Assembly: GCA_029582155.1 (NCBI GenBank)
Contig: CM055896.1
Span: 31,060,609 to 31,124,608, forward strand
Length of the DNA stretch: 64,000 nucleotides
Reading direction: 5' to 3'
From: Panopea generosa
Lineage: Eukaryota > Mollusca > Bivalvia > Adapedonta > Hiatellidae
The translations under genes were made by a program, and so were the position numbers. Of this stretch, positions 23,738 to 37,400 are shown piece after piece. Numbering within the stretch: position 1 is the stretch's first letter; each line of letters begins with the position of its first letter. A model generated the notes under the pieces. It was not told the DNA's origin, made no database searches, and saw nothing but the letters and a program-made list of their open reading frames with translations.

Positions 23738-23908
23738 CACGTCAAGTGACGAGTTCTTTACAAGCCAACACAAGTCTCCACCCTCATATGATACTATATA
23801 TGAATGTTTTACTAAACGTTGTTGTGTTGCCGTCGGTGGCAATGTAAGGATTTTGTGGTGGGTTGATATCATCTTTCTGTCGGCAATATTCCCCAAATGC
23901 AATATCTC
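23738..23908 (-). pseudogene. Orphan first-half FTP (F5/8C fucolectin) exon, broken
   Basis: A splice acceptor (ttctaattcag) precedes a phase-1 exon reading GDIAFGEYCRQKDDINPPQN, then a short PYIATDGNTTTFSKTFIYS stretch, a premature TGA, and WRLVLACKELVT. The intact exon at 63113-63310 has the same layout (GDVAFKQ, NIFPPEYPERAADGN, WWRFWLPQKELITG). It is therefore a decayed relative of the receptor's first FTP exon, left of and in the same orientation as the gene's last visible exon. No partner second-half exon was found nearby. It may be a remnant of a neighbouring paralogue. Confidence 0.75.
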
Positions 23909-26149
23909 CTGAATTAGAAAACACATAGATTAATTATGATATGACATTACAATGAGTTTAATTTAGCCATAGTTGATTTCCTGCTACATGTATATGTACA
24001 ATGTAACAAGATTTGTTTTCAAAACAATAAGCAAATGCATATGTGGTTATCAATAATATTTACAAAGTAATTTTAAAACTTTATAATATAATATGATATG
24101 ATATAATATGATATAGTTTTATATGGTATGGTATGGTATAGTATGGTATGGTATGATATGGTATGGTATGGTATGGTATGGTATCGTATGGTATCGTATC
24201 GTATCACATCGCATCGCTTCGCATCGTATCATATAATAATATAATACACTTTACAAACCCAATATTGCAAATTATGTGTGTTTACCAAAAAATATCGATT
24301 TTGTTCTATTTGTCGAGACGATTTTATCAAAGGAGGTGGGAGTCTGGGTACACATTATCCCATTTATTTTTTATAATTTAGATAGATTTTCGTAACATCG
24401 TAAAGTCTGAGAAAAGTTGCAAGGGAGAGAAAGGATGCCACAATGCCACGCCCCTCTGGTGCTAATACAATGTACATTTTCGATGTGAACATACATGCAG
24501 GTCTATACATCAGTCCATTTTACAATGAAAGATGGAATATATGACAAGGAAGAAATGAACACACGAATTTGAACAATGAACTTCATCAATCTGCTGCTAA
24601 CATGATTACGATAGACGGTGATTAAGAAGAACTATTTAAACACCATATATGTATTTATTACTTAAATGGAACAATTTAAAATGTAATGCCAAAGTATTGT
24701 AACATTCTCTTGCTTTATGTTCTTAACATATTGTCGTTTATTTATTGGTTATTATATAGATGTAGTCAAAATACTTCCTTAGACACCCTTCCTATGCGGC
24801 TGTAGTTAGCCGATGTAATGCCTTGTAGAAGCAGTGTGGATGTTATCCAGAGCGAGCAATGTTATTTACCGGACATAAAACGTAATGGTTGCAAAAATAT
24901 ATGTTATTTCTGATCAGTGATGAAATTTTGAGTGCGTTACTCCTTTTTCGGTCAAACACCTACTTTGCTGGGTTTTTTTTTTGTAAGTATTCTATTAAAG
25001 ATTAGCATTAACATGTACGTCTACATTCAAATACATTCGACTAGCAAATGATTGGCGGAGCTAAACCGTATCAAACTATATCAAATAATAAAAATGCCGG
25101 AAAATCAGATTATCTATGTATGAAATATGAATTTAGTAATGAAATGAGTATCATGGTATAGAATGGTAAAAATTCGTGTTTGAGAAAAGATGTTCCAACA
25201 AGGCCTTATTTGGAGATTATGTACCATTTTTGCTGTGCGTACACAACATTGTAAAAAAATCAAAGCCCTGATGGCTTAACTAATAAGCATGTAGAAGAAG
25301 TTAGAACAAGGAAAAACAATTAGAATAAATGTGTCAAAAGTACACCTTTATTTTGTGAACATATGAATGACAAAATTTCTTTGAACATATGACTCTATAA
25401 ATAAATCTGTTATATCCGTATAATGTGTTCCTTTAAGATTCATATTTAAAGGAATTCAAAGTTTTGTTCCTAATCAAAACAATACGAGATTTCCCGTTAC
25501 TTTCTGGTTGCCAATTACTCCTGGAGTTAACTCTGTAATGATTGGTTGAACCACTTCGCTATAATATATACTAATGAGTTAGGTATCAGATATCGGTTGG
25601 TTTTACATAAAATCTAGTAAGTCCTCAAGATTCATAGTTTTCAACATTATATATTTATAATCCTCATCATAACATTTTATTTTCATTTTAGATATCTATA
25701 TTTTCTCGAGATTTTTTATTGTTTTCAATTAACCTTAACCTACTGCGAATTGGGTTTCAATATCAAAGTGACCATACCTATGTTTGGTACGATGTACATA
25801 TCATAACATTGGCTGAAAGCAGTGGAATTGTGCTTTACGAGTATTTTGATGTTGACTTATGTTTCCAATTTGGAATAACAACGAATACAATGCATTTTAC
25901 ATGGTACATGAAAATATGCATGTAATTGCACTCCAATTAGAAATAATTTTACTTTTACTATACAGATTATACATTACCAGCTGTCTTTTGTTTTTCGTTT
26001 TCGGTAACGTTGGAGCATCGTGTGTACAGAACATAACTATTGTACAGTATTGTAACAATTAATACTTGTTTGACAAAATGCCTTGAAATTGTTTAAATCG
26101 GTTTATTTTATACAATTTATATCAACTTAAATGCGAGTTAAGCTTAGTG
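23909..26149. other. Non-coding, AT-rich, no gene recognised
   Basis: Apart from the microsatellite at 24080-24235, nothing with family resemblance was seen. Short ORFs (60-72 codons) at 24163, 25719 and 25859 lack recognisable features. Confidence 0.5.
24080..24235 (+). repeat. Pentanucleotide microsatellite (GGTAT-type)
   Basis: It starts as ataat/gatat variants, becomes regular tatggtatggtatgg repeats at about 24120-24185, then drifts into gtatcgtatc and gcatcgcatc variants. No coding value. Confidence 0.85.
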
Positions 26150-26275
26150 CTCTTGTGAATCGTTCCTGAGTCTGTTTCCTGGGTAGAACAAGTACTTATG
26201 CTGTTTGAGAGTCATTGGGTCGGGCTTAACATCGATCATTAGGCGTCTAGTATGAGCGGACACTATCCACTATTC
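26150..26275 (-). repeat. SINE fragment, same family as at 4.1 and 46 kb
   Basis: The text tttcctgggtagaacaagta and the later gagcggacactatcc resemble the bodies at 4090-4205 and 45933-46140. The B box is poorly preserved here. Confidence 0.45.
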
Positions 26276-26792
26276 TATCTTCGCGGGATGAATAGTTAAT
26301 CTACCTTAATGATAATGTCTTATTACAATTAATTAATTGAGTGTGTGTTTGTTTGTCTAGTTTTTAAAATTGTTATCACCAATGCCATCTGAATCAATAT
26401 ATTATGTTTTATGGTAAACAAAATATATTTCCATGAATGTACTATACAAAAACAGCAAGTTAACATTTGTATTATTTGCTTTTTTATGCAGTTCAATAGA
26501 TGTTTACACATTATTTTCCCCCAATATTATTCATCAAAGACAAATGTAATAACAGTTTTGATATAAAGCATAATGTGACATACATGTGCGTTTACTGAAA
26601 TATCTTTATACTATACAAGTACCTAGATATATGACAGACCGTGTTAAGACTCCATCGCTTCGTAAACACCAGTGTCTTCTTCAGTAGTATCCAGTGTATC
26701 ATAAGGATTAACCTCTCCTGTGAATTCAGCAAATATTGAATATCACCGACTATGTTTACAGAGTGTATAGCTATAACTTATATTTAATGCAG

Positions 26793-26793
<1 letters not shown>

Positions 26794-26867
<74 letters not shown>
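26794..26867 (+). repeat. AT microsatellite, about 74 bp
   Basis: A pure AT dinucleotide run directly before the first of two SINE copies. The YIYIY open frame across it is an artefact. Confidence 0.95.
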
Positions 26868-26868
<1 letters not shown>

Positions 26869-27092
26869 GCCTATATGAGCTATTTGCGAAACGTTTTTTT
26901 TGGCGTTTTTGCGGTTGGTCAGTCGGTTTAGACGTCGTCATTAATATACTAGGCGCTGACGCCGCAAGGGCCGTGGGTTCGAATTCCGAAAATGGAAACA
27001 AATATTTTCTTAATTGTCCGTGTTCAGTTGAATAAGACATGTGTCACTCCTCTCCATTGATTCATTTAAAGTAGGAATAATACAAAAAAATA
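26868..27092 (+). repeat. tRNA-derived SINE, copy 1
   Basis: The head has gcggttggtcagtcggttta (A-box region) and gtgggttcgaattccg (B box), followed by a body with ttgaataagacatgtgtcac and tcctctcc, and an A-rich end (atacaaaaaaata). A second copy lies about 270 bp downstream. The copy has diverged, especially in the A box. Confidence 0.75.
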
Positions 27093-27136
27093 TATAACAA
27101 TAATACCAGCCTATGTCTTGTGTACATTAATGGCTA

Positions 27137-27365
27137 CGCCAATATATGCGCTATTTGTGCAACGTCTTTTGGCGTTGTTGTAGTGGCGCAGTCGGTAAAA
27201 ACATCGTCATTAATTTGCTAGGCGCTGAGGTCGCAGTGGACGTTGGGTTCGAATCCCGAAAAAGGAAAAAAAAATTTTTCCCAAATTGTCCGTAGTCAGG
27301 TGAATAAGACATGTGTCACTCCTCTCCACTGAGTTATTTAAAGTAGGAATAATACAAAAAAATAC
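27137..27365 (+). repeat. tRNA-derived SINE, copy 2
   Basis: It has the same structure as 26868-27092 with better pol III boxes: tagtggcgcagtcggtaaaa (A box) and gttgggttcgaatcccg (B box). The body and tail match copy 1 closely. The two copies in the same orientation could be two insertions or a local duplication. Confidence 0.8.
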
Positions 27366-28332
27366 AATTTACATCCAAATATCGCTAACAATTAAACACA
27401 CGTGAAATTAGACAAGTTTGATAATTTAAATTGGTCACGTTTACATGTAATAGTATGTGCTTTCGTACCATGGGTCACTTGTAAGGCATCGTACTTGTTT
27501 GCAGGATTGTCCGCATTATACACAACACTTGGAAAAGCATCATGTTGGTTTTCGTACCCTTGGGTGTTGCTTCAATAAAATAGGTATAAATGAAATGCTA
27601 TTCTCTTTTAAGTATTGTACGATATTACACAATCAGGTAAATTATTTACTAATTTGAAATTTTTAGCTTCCCAAAACCAGTTCAAGCATGAATTTAATGT
27701 GTAATCTTTATATAGTATTTGGGAAATGATCGATGACCTGGTACTATCTATACCACAGTATTCCATTGTTTTTAATTGATAACTGTATCTCATTAATATA
27801 TTCATTTCTGTGTCCAAATACTACTAATTAATTGATCTAATGATTCGTTTATAAGTGATATTTTATGCTGGATATCCAATATCAATCAGTTCAATTATAA
27901 ACAGTTAACTGTTTTTATTAATTTATTAAACTGAAATATTATATAAACTTATTATTATCACAACTCTCTATGTTTATACAGTAATAAAGTATGTATATTT
28001 TGTTTTTGTTTTATTTAACTCAAATATCTGGTCAATGAATTGCAGATATATTTATTATATTTAAACTGTAAATATACGTTTATAGTTTATTTGATTTACT
28101 TATTCCCTATTTGTTTACAAATTGACTCTATATATGGACATTATAAACGTCACAACACAAAGAAGAACATGATGAATATCAAGTATAAAATGTAAGATGA
28201 CATGCTGAAGTGACGAAGAACATGTGCACTTTAAACAACTTCATACATGATGGTACATGTAATAGTATTGAAGCTGAAATCAAGTATTATTGAATACACT
28301 CTTTATTTATTAGTACACTGTACGCAGTTTAT
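27366..28332. other. 3' flank of the receptor gene, possible 3' UTR at its right edge
   Basis: On the minus strand, AATAAA occurs at 28328-28333 (overlapping the stop) and at 28302-28307, about 26 nt past the stop of the membrane exon. These could end the transcript. Further left there is only AT-rich DNA. A 69-codon minus-strand ORF at 27608-27817 has no recognisable domain. I cannot exclude an additional cytoplasmic exon. Confidence 0.5.
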
Positions 28333-28448
28333 TTACCTCCTTTTTTTACGTCTGTGTCTTAAAACCACGACAATGACAACAGCGGCAACAACAACTGCTG
28401 CAGCAGCGGACACACCACCGACAATGGCTGCTTGTGGAGACGACGACG
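28333..28448 (-). CDS. Transmembrane exon with basic tail, probable last exon
   Basis: After the acceptor tatctcccccag, the frame (phase 1) reads SSPQAAIVGGVSAAAA then VVVAAVVIVVVLRHRRKKRR and TAA. A single hydrophobic helix of about 22 residues is followed by a basic stop-transfer cluster, giving a type I membrane protein with a tail of about eight residues. The sequence aggag|gtaaat at the end is also a passable splice donor (exon end 28337), so splicing to another cytoplasmic exon is possible. AATAAA motifs just downstream favour termination here. No signalling motif is visible. Confidence 0.75.
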
Positions 28449-31400
28449 CTGGGGGAGATACAAAATATATCGTATATATATGTATTTTCCGTATAACGTG
28501 ATAAACTAATATATTTATATCGTACATTATTACGGATAAACGCTCGAAAAGACGAGCATTAAGGATCCAACCATGATGTGTTACAATATTATTGGGCATA
28601 AAACAAATATGACGGAAATCGGTAGCGTCGTGGAGTTACATGAACTCCAGTTTGTTAAGCAGAAAATCTACATTTATCGCAACAACAGCCAAATAAAGGT
28701 ATAATAATTCCACAAAATAAAATTGAAAAAATTTAGATACAATTTCCTTGTGAAATAGTTAAATAGTTTTAAGCTTTTTCAAACTCTATCCTTTTGTGTG
28801 TGCTTTACATTTGCTTTTTGTCTGTTTCTATTGAAAATGGACAATTTTTAAAGCTGAAAAATTAAAATCAGTGGTTAGTGTATGAAGTGCTTTTTGGCTC
28901 GGTTGATATTCAAATTGTCAACAGTGATTGAAAGATTGTAGTTAGGTGCATTACAACATATCTAATTTAGGTTCATATGCCAATTTTGTAAGTCCCCTGT
29001 ATAAGCCAAAAAATGTAATGCTCATCAAAATTATAAAAATCAAGTTTAGATTGTGTATTGGTACATGGTGGTTATGTATTAAGCTTAAACAAGTATTTGA
29101 AATGTATAGTATTACACATAGTTGTACCTTTAATACAAACATATCCAACAAATCCATCGGCACACCCAAGTAAACAGGTCCCTGTAACCTTTTCACAATT
29201 TGCAATTCCTCCCTCACAATTTCCACATGTTCCTAAGCAGCTGAAGCCGTAGGTACCGTCAGAACATTCTAAAGATCAGAATTTAAAAACACAAAGGTTT
29301 CAATGCGCACCATATTGTTGTCAATGGCTATACAATAAGTGTGTTGGTAGAGTATCAACCATTGCGACACTTTAGAAAGAAGTACCTTAAATCGGAGAAT
29401 CATTTTTCAATAGTTCAGTCACCACTGCTTGTTTTTGTTATAATTTTGCATTCTACTCTATTATTGTTTTAATACATTTAATTGTTTTTTTTTTTCTAAA
29501 AGTGTTTGCTATATGTAGTTTGAAAACAAAGTTAACTTCAACTTGCAAATAATTGAAATTCTAGGGAGGAGCGTGTGAGTTCATGCTCTCTAAATTGTAA
29601 ACAAATGTACAAGCATCTGTGTCTATACACTATCTGCATGCTTAAAACAGACGGTGGTCTATTCTTAGCATACCGTACGATAACTGACAGTTAAAGCATA
29701 CAGTTGTTTGTACATAAGCCACTCCTACACTACTGTCTATCCTGGCAGAAAATGTTGGGCCTTTAAATCATAAGATTACATACCATCAGTACAGTTGGAT
29801 TCATATTTGTACCCGGGTTGACATCCACCATCACAAATGCAAGAAAATATGTTACATTGATCGGTTAAACAATGGCCACATTCATTCCTGCAATTAACTC
29901 CCCATCTTCCATTGTTGCATGAAGAAATTTGATTAGATTATTAGATATACTGTTACTTTATCGGACAGTTTGATAATAAAATAGTATTGTCTTAGTGATA
30001 TTTAACATAATACACACATGCTACTTCCTGTTATAGATGAAAGGATGCAGGATTATTTTTTTCTAAAAATTACAATGGACAAAATCACGTTTTTTTTCCC
30101 CCCAGTATATCATGTTACATATATTTACAATGACATGCACATTGCACAAAGATAATATTAGCACATGCACAAATATTATCCTGAAAGAAATGTTACGAGC
30201 TTGGTGTAAAATTTCATTATAATCTCTTTTCTAACGAAATTTTCAACATATTTCATGTTATATGTGGCATAATAGGTTGTATTGGCTAGAGGCAGAAATC
30301 CAAATAGAACCACCGTTCTACTGTTAGTAACTGACACACTTTCATGTCGGCTGCTATGGATATTACGCAATATGAATTACGGTTATAGATGGTACGGTAC
30401 AACTAAAATCATGATAACTTTAACTTAGTATGACGAAATTGAATGAGATTTTGAATAGTGAAATGATCATCTTTTGTGGAGATGTATTTTTCAATAATTT
30501 CTGTATAAAATGTTCTGTATGATATATTTATCGATAACAAATGAATTCAAATATGAAATTAAGTGCATTGATTAGGTTGAAATATGGATAAAGCGTTTGT
30601 TTTAATCTTTGATCTCATTCGTTGCATAAAATATGCTTTATATTTTTGTCAGGTGAATTTGCAATTTGCGATAACGATATTTTCACACCTTTCAACAACA
30701 ATATTAAACTATTGACATTTATATTCCAGATTACCCCATGTCACGATGCGCACTGATTTTTGCGTGTGTCAATAATTAAAATAGGTGTTCATATTTCCAT
30801 GTTTGCTTTTAAATATATAGAAACTATTTGGATACTTAAATTAAGTATTTAGTAATGGTAATGCTACCCTAAATATATAATTATATGAACTTATAATAAA
30901 AAGATAATTTTCTGAAATGCTAACGGCAAACGTTGTCGTGATGGCAGTGTAATTAACCCGGAGAATGTAAACTTATACCTCACCCTCAAAATAAAAATAT
31001 GTAAATATTCCAACACAAAATAGATAGTAAACTACGCTTAACAAAATTGGTAAGTATCAAATTTTATTTTTTAATATGCTATTTATTACATATATATAGA
31101 CATGATTTTTTTTCAAAATATTATAACAGTCTTTAAACTCGTTTTCCATGGGGCGTATTTTTGCTGTGCTGTTTTTCCCTAAGCTACTTTTTGCGCAGTA
31201 TTAACAGGCGCACAGACAATCAATTTTCATGATGCAGAATTTCTGAGCAGAGTTTATATAGGTACAAGCGTGGAAATATACATGTATTTATTGTGTAGTG
31301 CCCATCAAAAGTGAATTTCCACGCATTGTACATGCAGACAAGTGTAGAAAAATCGCTTATATTGTCGACTTTTGTCCGTGCGGTTATTAGTCAGCGCAGA

Positions 31401-34400
31401 AATCTGCTCCATTGGAAACGAAAGTATGCTAGATAGTGTGAAACGAATTTTTACAAAAGCAGCGCCTGTTCTGCGCATAGAAACCCCTGCAATTTAGGCG
31501 CCGAATCCGTCAGAATACGCGCCACGGAAAAAGGCCTTTAAGCGGACTCTTTAGCACAGAAATATTGTCCATTGTTATTACGTTCACTTAAGCATAGACA
31601 ATTGTTAAAAAGTGCACGATGTGCACGTGCAGCAAATCCTCTTCGCTTTAAGTCTCACCACATAGAAAAAACATAAAATCTGTAGAAATTATGCGTCGGA
31701 TGACAATTGAAGAGCGTGAACAGCAGTCGGCATGCCACTTGCTGGCAGGCCTATTCTACAAGTGCCTATAACTGCCCTGTTTTGCTTATATTGTGCATCA
31801 TTTTTATTGATTTAACTTAGAAATCCACACATCTGTCAGCAAAAACCATTGCCAACGTTCTTGTCGTCGACATAATTGCTGGCGGCATCGTCGCGAGCCC
31901 CCAAATGATTTGTTATTAAAACCAGTAATATAATTTGACTGTTTTTTTTAATCTATAAATTTGGAAAGTTTTGCCTGCCCTATACACAGCTATTAGTTCA
32001 TCTCGAGACCAGCACTGTTATGGTACAGTTGAGGACAAAATAACCAATAACACCTTGTATAATTTAAGTATGATATCGTTGTTTAGATTTCTATAAAATA
32101 CAGCAATACAGTTCGTATCAAAAGTTATTATCAACTGTAACTTTTACCCCGAACCTTCAAATGCGGGCGCTTAAAGCTGCATCACTTTACTTTTTACATG
32201 CATCATTTCAGGTCTCCATTCAATTCAATAGAACCCACCGGACGATCTAATGTTTGTGGCAAAAATATCAGAATACTTGAAGTGTTGCTGATCTGCCTCG
32301 CCGACGAAAGTAACGCGTTATTAAGGGCAACCAGGATCACCACATTTTCCTGACACACCTGCGTAATCGACGAATGGCGGGGTTTGAAGTTTGTATAAAT
32401 CAAGGGGATAGTGTTTATAGGTATCGCTACATTTTGACTTTTGTTCTTTGTCCTATATAAAATAAAGTCTCGGATTTCCATGGTAAAACAATAATTCCAC
32501 ATAGAATTGTATTTTTTTTTCATAGAAGGAATGTCTACCCACATAAAAATGCAGAATAACTGGTAGGATGACCTTGCAGTGACACCCTGAGTTTTTTTTT
32601 TAAAATGAAGTCCTCAAATGCTCATAAATTCATGCATATGTTGAAATCCTATAAAAGTCACTTTTTTAACACCAGTGACGTCTTATTGCAGTATATGATA
32701 TGCCAACTTTTGCTCTACTCAACTGCAGCAAGAAATTACAACCACTGTGAACCATTTTGAAAATATTTCAAACCAAAGGTTTTTTTAAGCGTAAGAGTCA
32801 TGTTACCGTGGGAAAAAAGGGTCGTGACTGTGTAGTGAGACGTTAAGACACTGCCCGTCGGACACTTGGGACCCATTAACGACCGATAAACGCACAGAAT
32901 GTCCGGAATAGACCGAAGGCAGAGGGCTTGATACATCGAAAGCCCATCGTCGGCATTATCCTGACCGCTCTATACCGTCGGGACAGACTTCATTGAGCGA
33001 GGCGCCATCTGGTTTCAATCAGATAGGCTAACGTCTTTTTACAGACATGTGTAAAATCCTGATGAAACATAAACTTTAGTGCATTTTAATACATTTTGTT
33101 TTTACATACTTTATTTACTATATATATATCATATACTTAGATTTTGACGTACTTACCTTGGTTACACAGCACTCCCTTCCATCCCGCCTCACACAGCTGT
33201 TTACAAGTACCGTTGATTTTATTACAGCTACCGTATCCGCCTTTACAATTGTCGCTACAATTTTGACTGCAGTTATCACCGAACGTGCCGGACACACATT
33301 CTATAAAATAATATATGTGATAAATTAGAAATATATTACCAGAAATGGGCACCTTTTAATTTCTAATGAATTATGTTTATATGTTAGAAAATAATATCTT
33401 CAAAATAAACGTTTAATAAAACAACAAATACATCTTGGCAACTTTAAGCTATTCGCCTATAATTGAAAACAATTTGTTTGCATCAAAATAATACTTTAGT
33501 TTTGTAACTTTAGGGAGACCTATATTACATGTTTACAATTAATGAATATTACTAGCGATATTTAAATAGCCTGATATTATAGAAAGCATAATTCAGAAAA
33601 AAACATACCTTTAAAATATGTTATATATATGATTGTAATAGTATGTGTGTAGATGTGTGTATTATATAAAAACTATGTCAGTGCTCTAAATTATACTTGC
33701 AAAACTTTGTAAATGTTTGATGTGAATAAAAACACATTATTGACAAAAATAGTGAAAAACGGTATTGTTGTGTATTCAATATACTATATAATGTCGGTAA
33801 TAACTCATATTCGTCCGGGAATGTTAATTCATTGCCACCAATGTTTTTCATCAAATTGACTGCTGCTCGTCATTTAAATTACCAAAATATGCTGAATCTA
33901 TGTGACAAAATATGTCTTCAAAATATATGGAGCTCGTGCGCTCAAATCCGTTTTTCTTTTTGATAGAAGGTTTATGACTAAAAAAGTACCAAAAATACTT
34001 GCTGCATTGCAAGTTAGTATATACAGCTTTGACTAACAGTATATGAATTAAATGAGTTTATTCTAGCATTGTATACATGTGCTGTGTCAGTTTAAGCCTA
34101 TTTTACAATTAATTTACAACTCAAATTTGAAAATGCTGCCCGAAAAATTACTATTTAGTCGTGCCTGCCTTTGTCCATCTTTACGCTCGGCCACCCCTCT
34201 TAGTTACGCGGTCGCCCACGGTGAGCTTTTGATATTACGATAAAGTAGTTCGACATACAACACCTGCGTCGTCTAACAGTGTGCATCACGCTTTACCCCA
34301 CCATGATCTATGTACAGCGTTTCGGGTTGAAGGAATACATAATAACATATATTTTAAGTGTATTGAATAAAAATTTGTTTTGAGAATGCCCCAACCCCCG

Positions 34401-37400
34401 GCCCCGAAAATCGGCGTAATACATTTTCATTGACGTAGTCTTGTATATAAACATTCACGCCCAAAAGGTCTAATTAGACATTTACAGTGAGTAAATAGCG
34501 AGCGGTCAGAAAGTAGCAGTCAGTAAACTTAGAGAAGTAAACATATAGCAACATTCGAGAGAATCAGAAAGCGAAATCTGTGACTGTTTATTTGATGTAG
34601 TTAAATTGTTTGAAGTGTTTTCTCTGAAATGCTGAAGAGATATTTTTTCAAAGTATGTACCGAACTTTCATTTCAAAGAGAGTACGCGTTGAATAAATGT
34701 AGGTGTTTTTTGGGTGAGTTCAGATGATAATCTTTGTTACCTAAATTTTATTTGCAACTCGTTTGTATATGTGATTCATCTATTTCTGGATGATGTGCAT
34801 ATAGCGAGTCATGACATTAAGCTGATTGATAATACAATGAGATGTCGTTCTATGTGAACATGTAATACATTCTAAGTGGAACGCGTATTATGTGATGTCG
34901 TTGAATAATATACATTATATGTGGTACATGTATGACAAGTATAAGTCACGATGGAGACCTGGGTGATAACTGTTATAAAATGTCAGTTGTGAAGAGATGA
35001 AACAACCTCTGTGGTACTCTAAAATATGCAATGTCGGTAGTATTAGATATAAGTAATACTATACATTTCAACTGTGTAATACATACACTTACATACTTAG
35101 AAATGCAAAACTGAAAATGTATAAATTTGTTTAAAGCATCCGAAGTAAGATTTTATTATTATTACTGCAGATATAATAGTCAATTCCATACACAATATCT
35201 GGGTAAGTTTCATGGAATAATTCTTAACAATATTGTGTCTAAGAACAATTACATCACACTACCGAAATAAACTGTTTCACATATCAATATCTCGTACGAA
35301 TCATTTGCGTCTATGCAAGCAATGTATCGACGCCTTATCGATAATGTTGAAACGCCTCTATGGCATGCTTGCCCTATTATTGGAGACTAAGGCTTGACGC
35401 AACTGTGGTAGTGTACGAGGTAAGGTACACTTGCATGCACTCGGCGTCCATACGACGGCAATTTTCCTGCATTGATTGCTGGTGGCTGAAAGCGATCTCT
35501 TCGGTGTAGCATGCGGATTGCTGCACCCTGCCTACTGGTTGTAACAGGTGGTTGGTTCGGTCTTTATGACAGCCCAAATGATCAGACCTGCTTGGAGCAT
35601 ATCAATCGCTTTCGCTATCGTGCTGTTAATCAATGCTATTTCAAGTTTTAAATTATCAGCGAGTAGTTTATGTGTATAAACATATCGATATCTCGTGTTA
35701 CTCGAGTTCCATGTGCGAAACTTGGTAAAAGTATGTGCCATGTTAAAGGGCATTACACATCGTAAAAGTTATAATGGAAACGTACCATTGGTACATGTAA
35801 GCTTATCAACTAGAAATAATAAATAAATTATATAATTGCCTACTATTTTATTAATTAACAAATAAAAGTGTTTCGTTTCTAAAGTCCGTCAGTGTATACA
35901 TAAAGGGAGAGATACTTTATCGGGAAACCTATATGGTAATAGCTGATAAACTTTGAAGCTAGAGAACGCCACTGAGTGTAGTCTAGTGGATAATTACAGG
36001 GAACGCGTGATGTTTAGTTAGTATTCTGTAAAGGTCTGTGTTAATCCTATTTAACAATTAATTTACAAATAAAAATACCAACATTAACATCATTGCTGTT
36101 GATTTTATAATGATATTTAATGATAAATCAAAATACAGGTGTAAAATTCAACCACTATTACGAACAGAATTTTAGGGACATCTATATTATACTTTTACTA
36201 TTAATAAATATTACTAGCGATATGTTAATAGCCTTATATTATAGAAAGCATAATTCAGAAAAAACATACCTTGAAAAAATTATAAATAATATATGATTGT
36301 AATAGTATGTGTGTATATGTGTGTATTATATAAAAAAGTCAGTGTTGTAAATTATGCATTGTAAATGTTTGATGTGAATAAAAACATTATTGAGAAAAAA
36401 AAATACAAAGGGTATTGTTATGCATTCAATATACAATATAATATCGATAATAAATATGTTATGCATACACTTATAAGCGATAACTGTACATCCTTTCGTT
36501 CCGATTATCGTTAATTGATTTAATTGATTATCATTAATTCGTTAAGTTTGATGTTTATTGAATAACCGATACATTTGTAACGCTGTTTTCAACAAACGTG
36601 TGTTTTGGTTTGAAATTAAACATAAACATATGCCAGATAACAAAACTATCTCGGAATGCATGTATAATGGGTCATTTTCAAAACATGTAGAAAAACGTTA
36701 GTTATTTTATTTGCTGATAGAAAATACTACACCTAATGTTATTCTAATGCTTGGAACCAACTCTAACAAAAGAGAACTTTATAAACTTACACTTCTTATA
36801 GAATATATCGAAGGTCAAATAGGCATTATCCACCTAGTATGATACACACTATAATTAACATCCGTATGTAAGTTTTTTAATGACTTTATTGCGTATTACG
36901 CTATGTTCATGAAGTGACTTTTTTATTAATTACTGATTACATACTATTGAAACATAGCTTCATATATAGCCTCTATTCCATAAGCATGTATTTTTGGCTG
37001 ATTGTATTTGTTTTACACAAAGCACGTCACTCACATACACATTTACACACGACCAAAACATGACTTTTACTATATTTAAAGGTTTAAGATTTTCATTAAT
37101 CAACAATAATACTATTTCGCTAACTGATTTAACACTACTGATTCTGGTTAACAGTGTATTTTAGCGCGCATCATTTTGTAAATTTTATGAAAAACATAAA
37201 GTTAAACGTTAGACCAGTGAAACTAATCAAATATGACCAGACAATAAAAATGTATACTAAAGTAAATTAAAAGAACAACAGGACATGTTTTGAAGTTATG
37301 TTTGAAGCAGATTTTGTAAACAATGATACACGATGTCAAGCTAGAAGAAACTAAATTAGATAAACACGCTACAATTTTGTTAAAACAATAAATTATTTTT

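Noticed and set aside
26736-27040. YIYIY-rich ORFs on both strands
   Set aside because: Produced by the AT microsatellite.
32203-32544. 113-codon minus-strand ORF inside an EGF intron
   Set aside because: No domain, no phase-1 splice borders and no relation to neighbouring exons. Not enough to call a gene.
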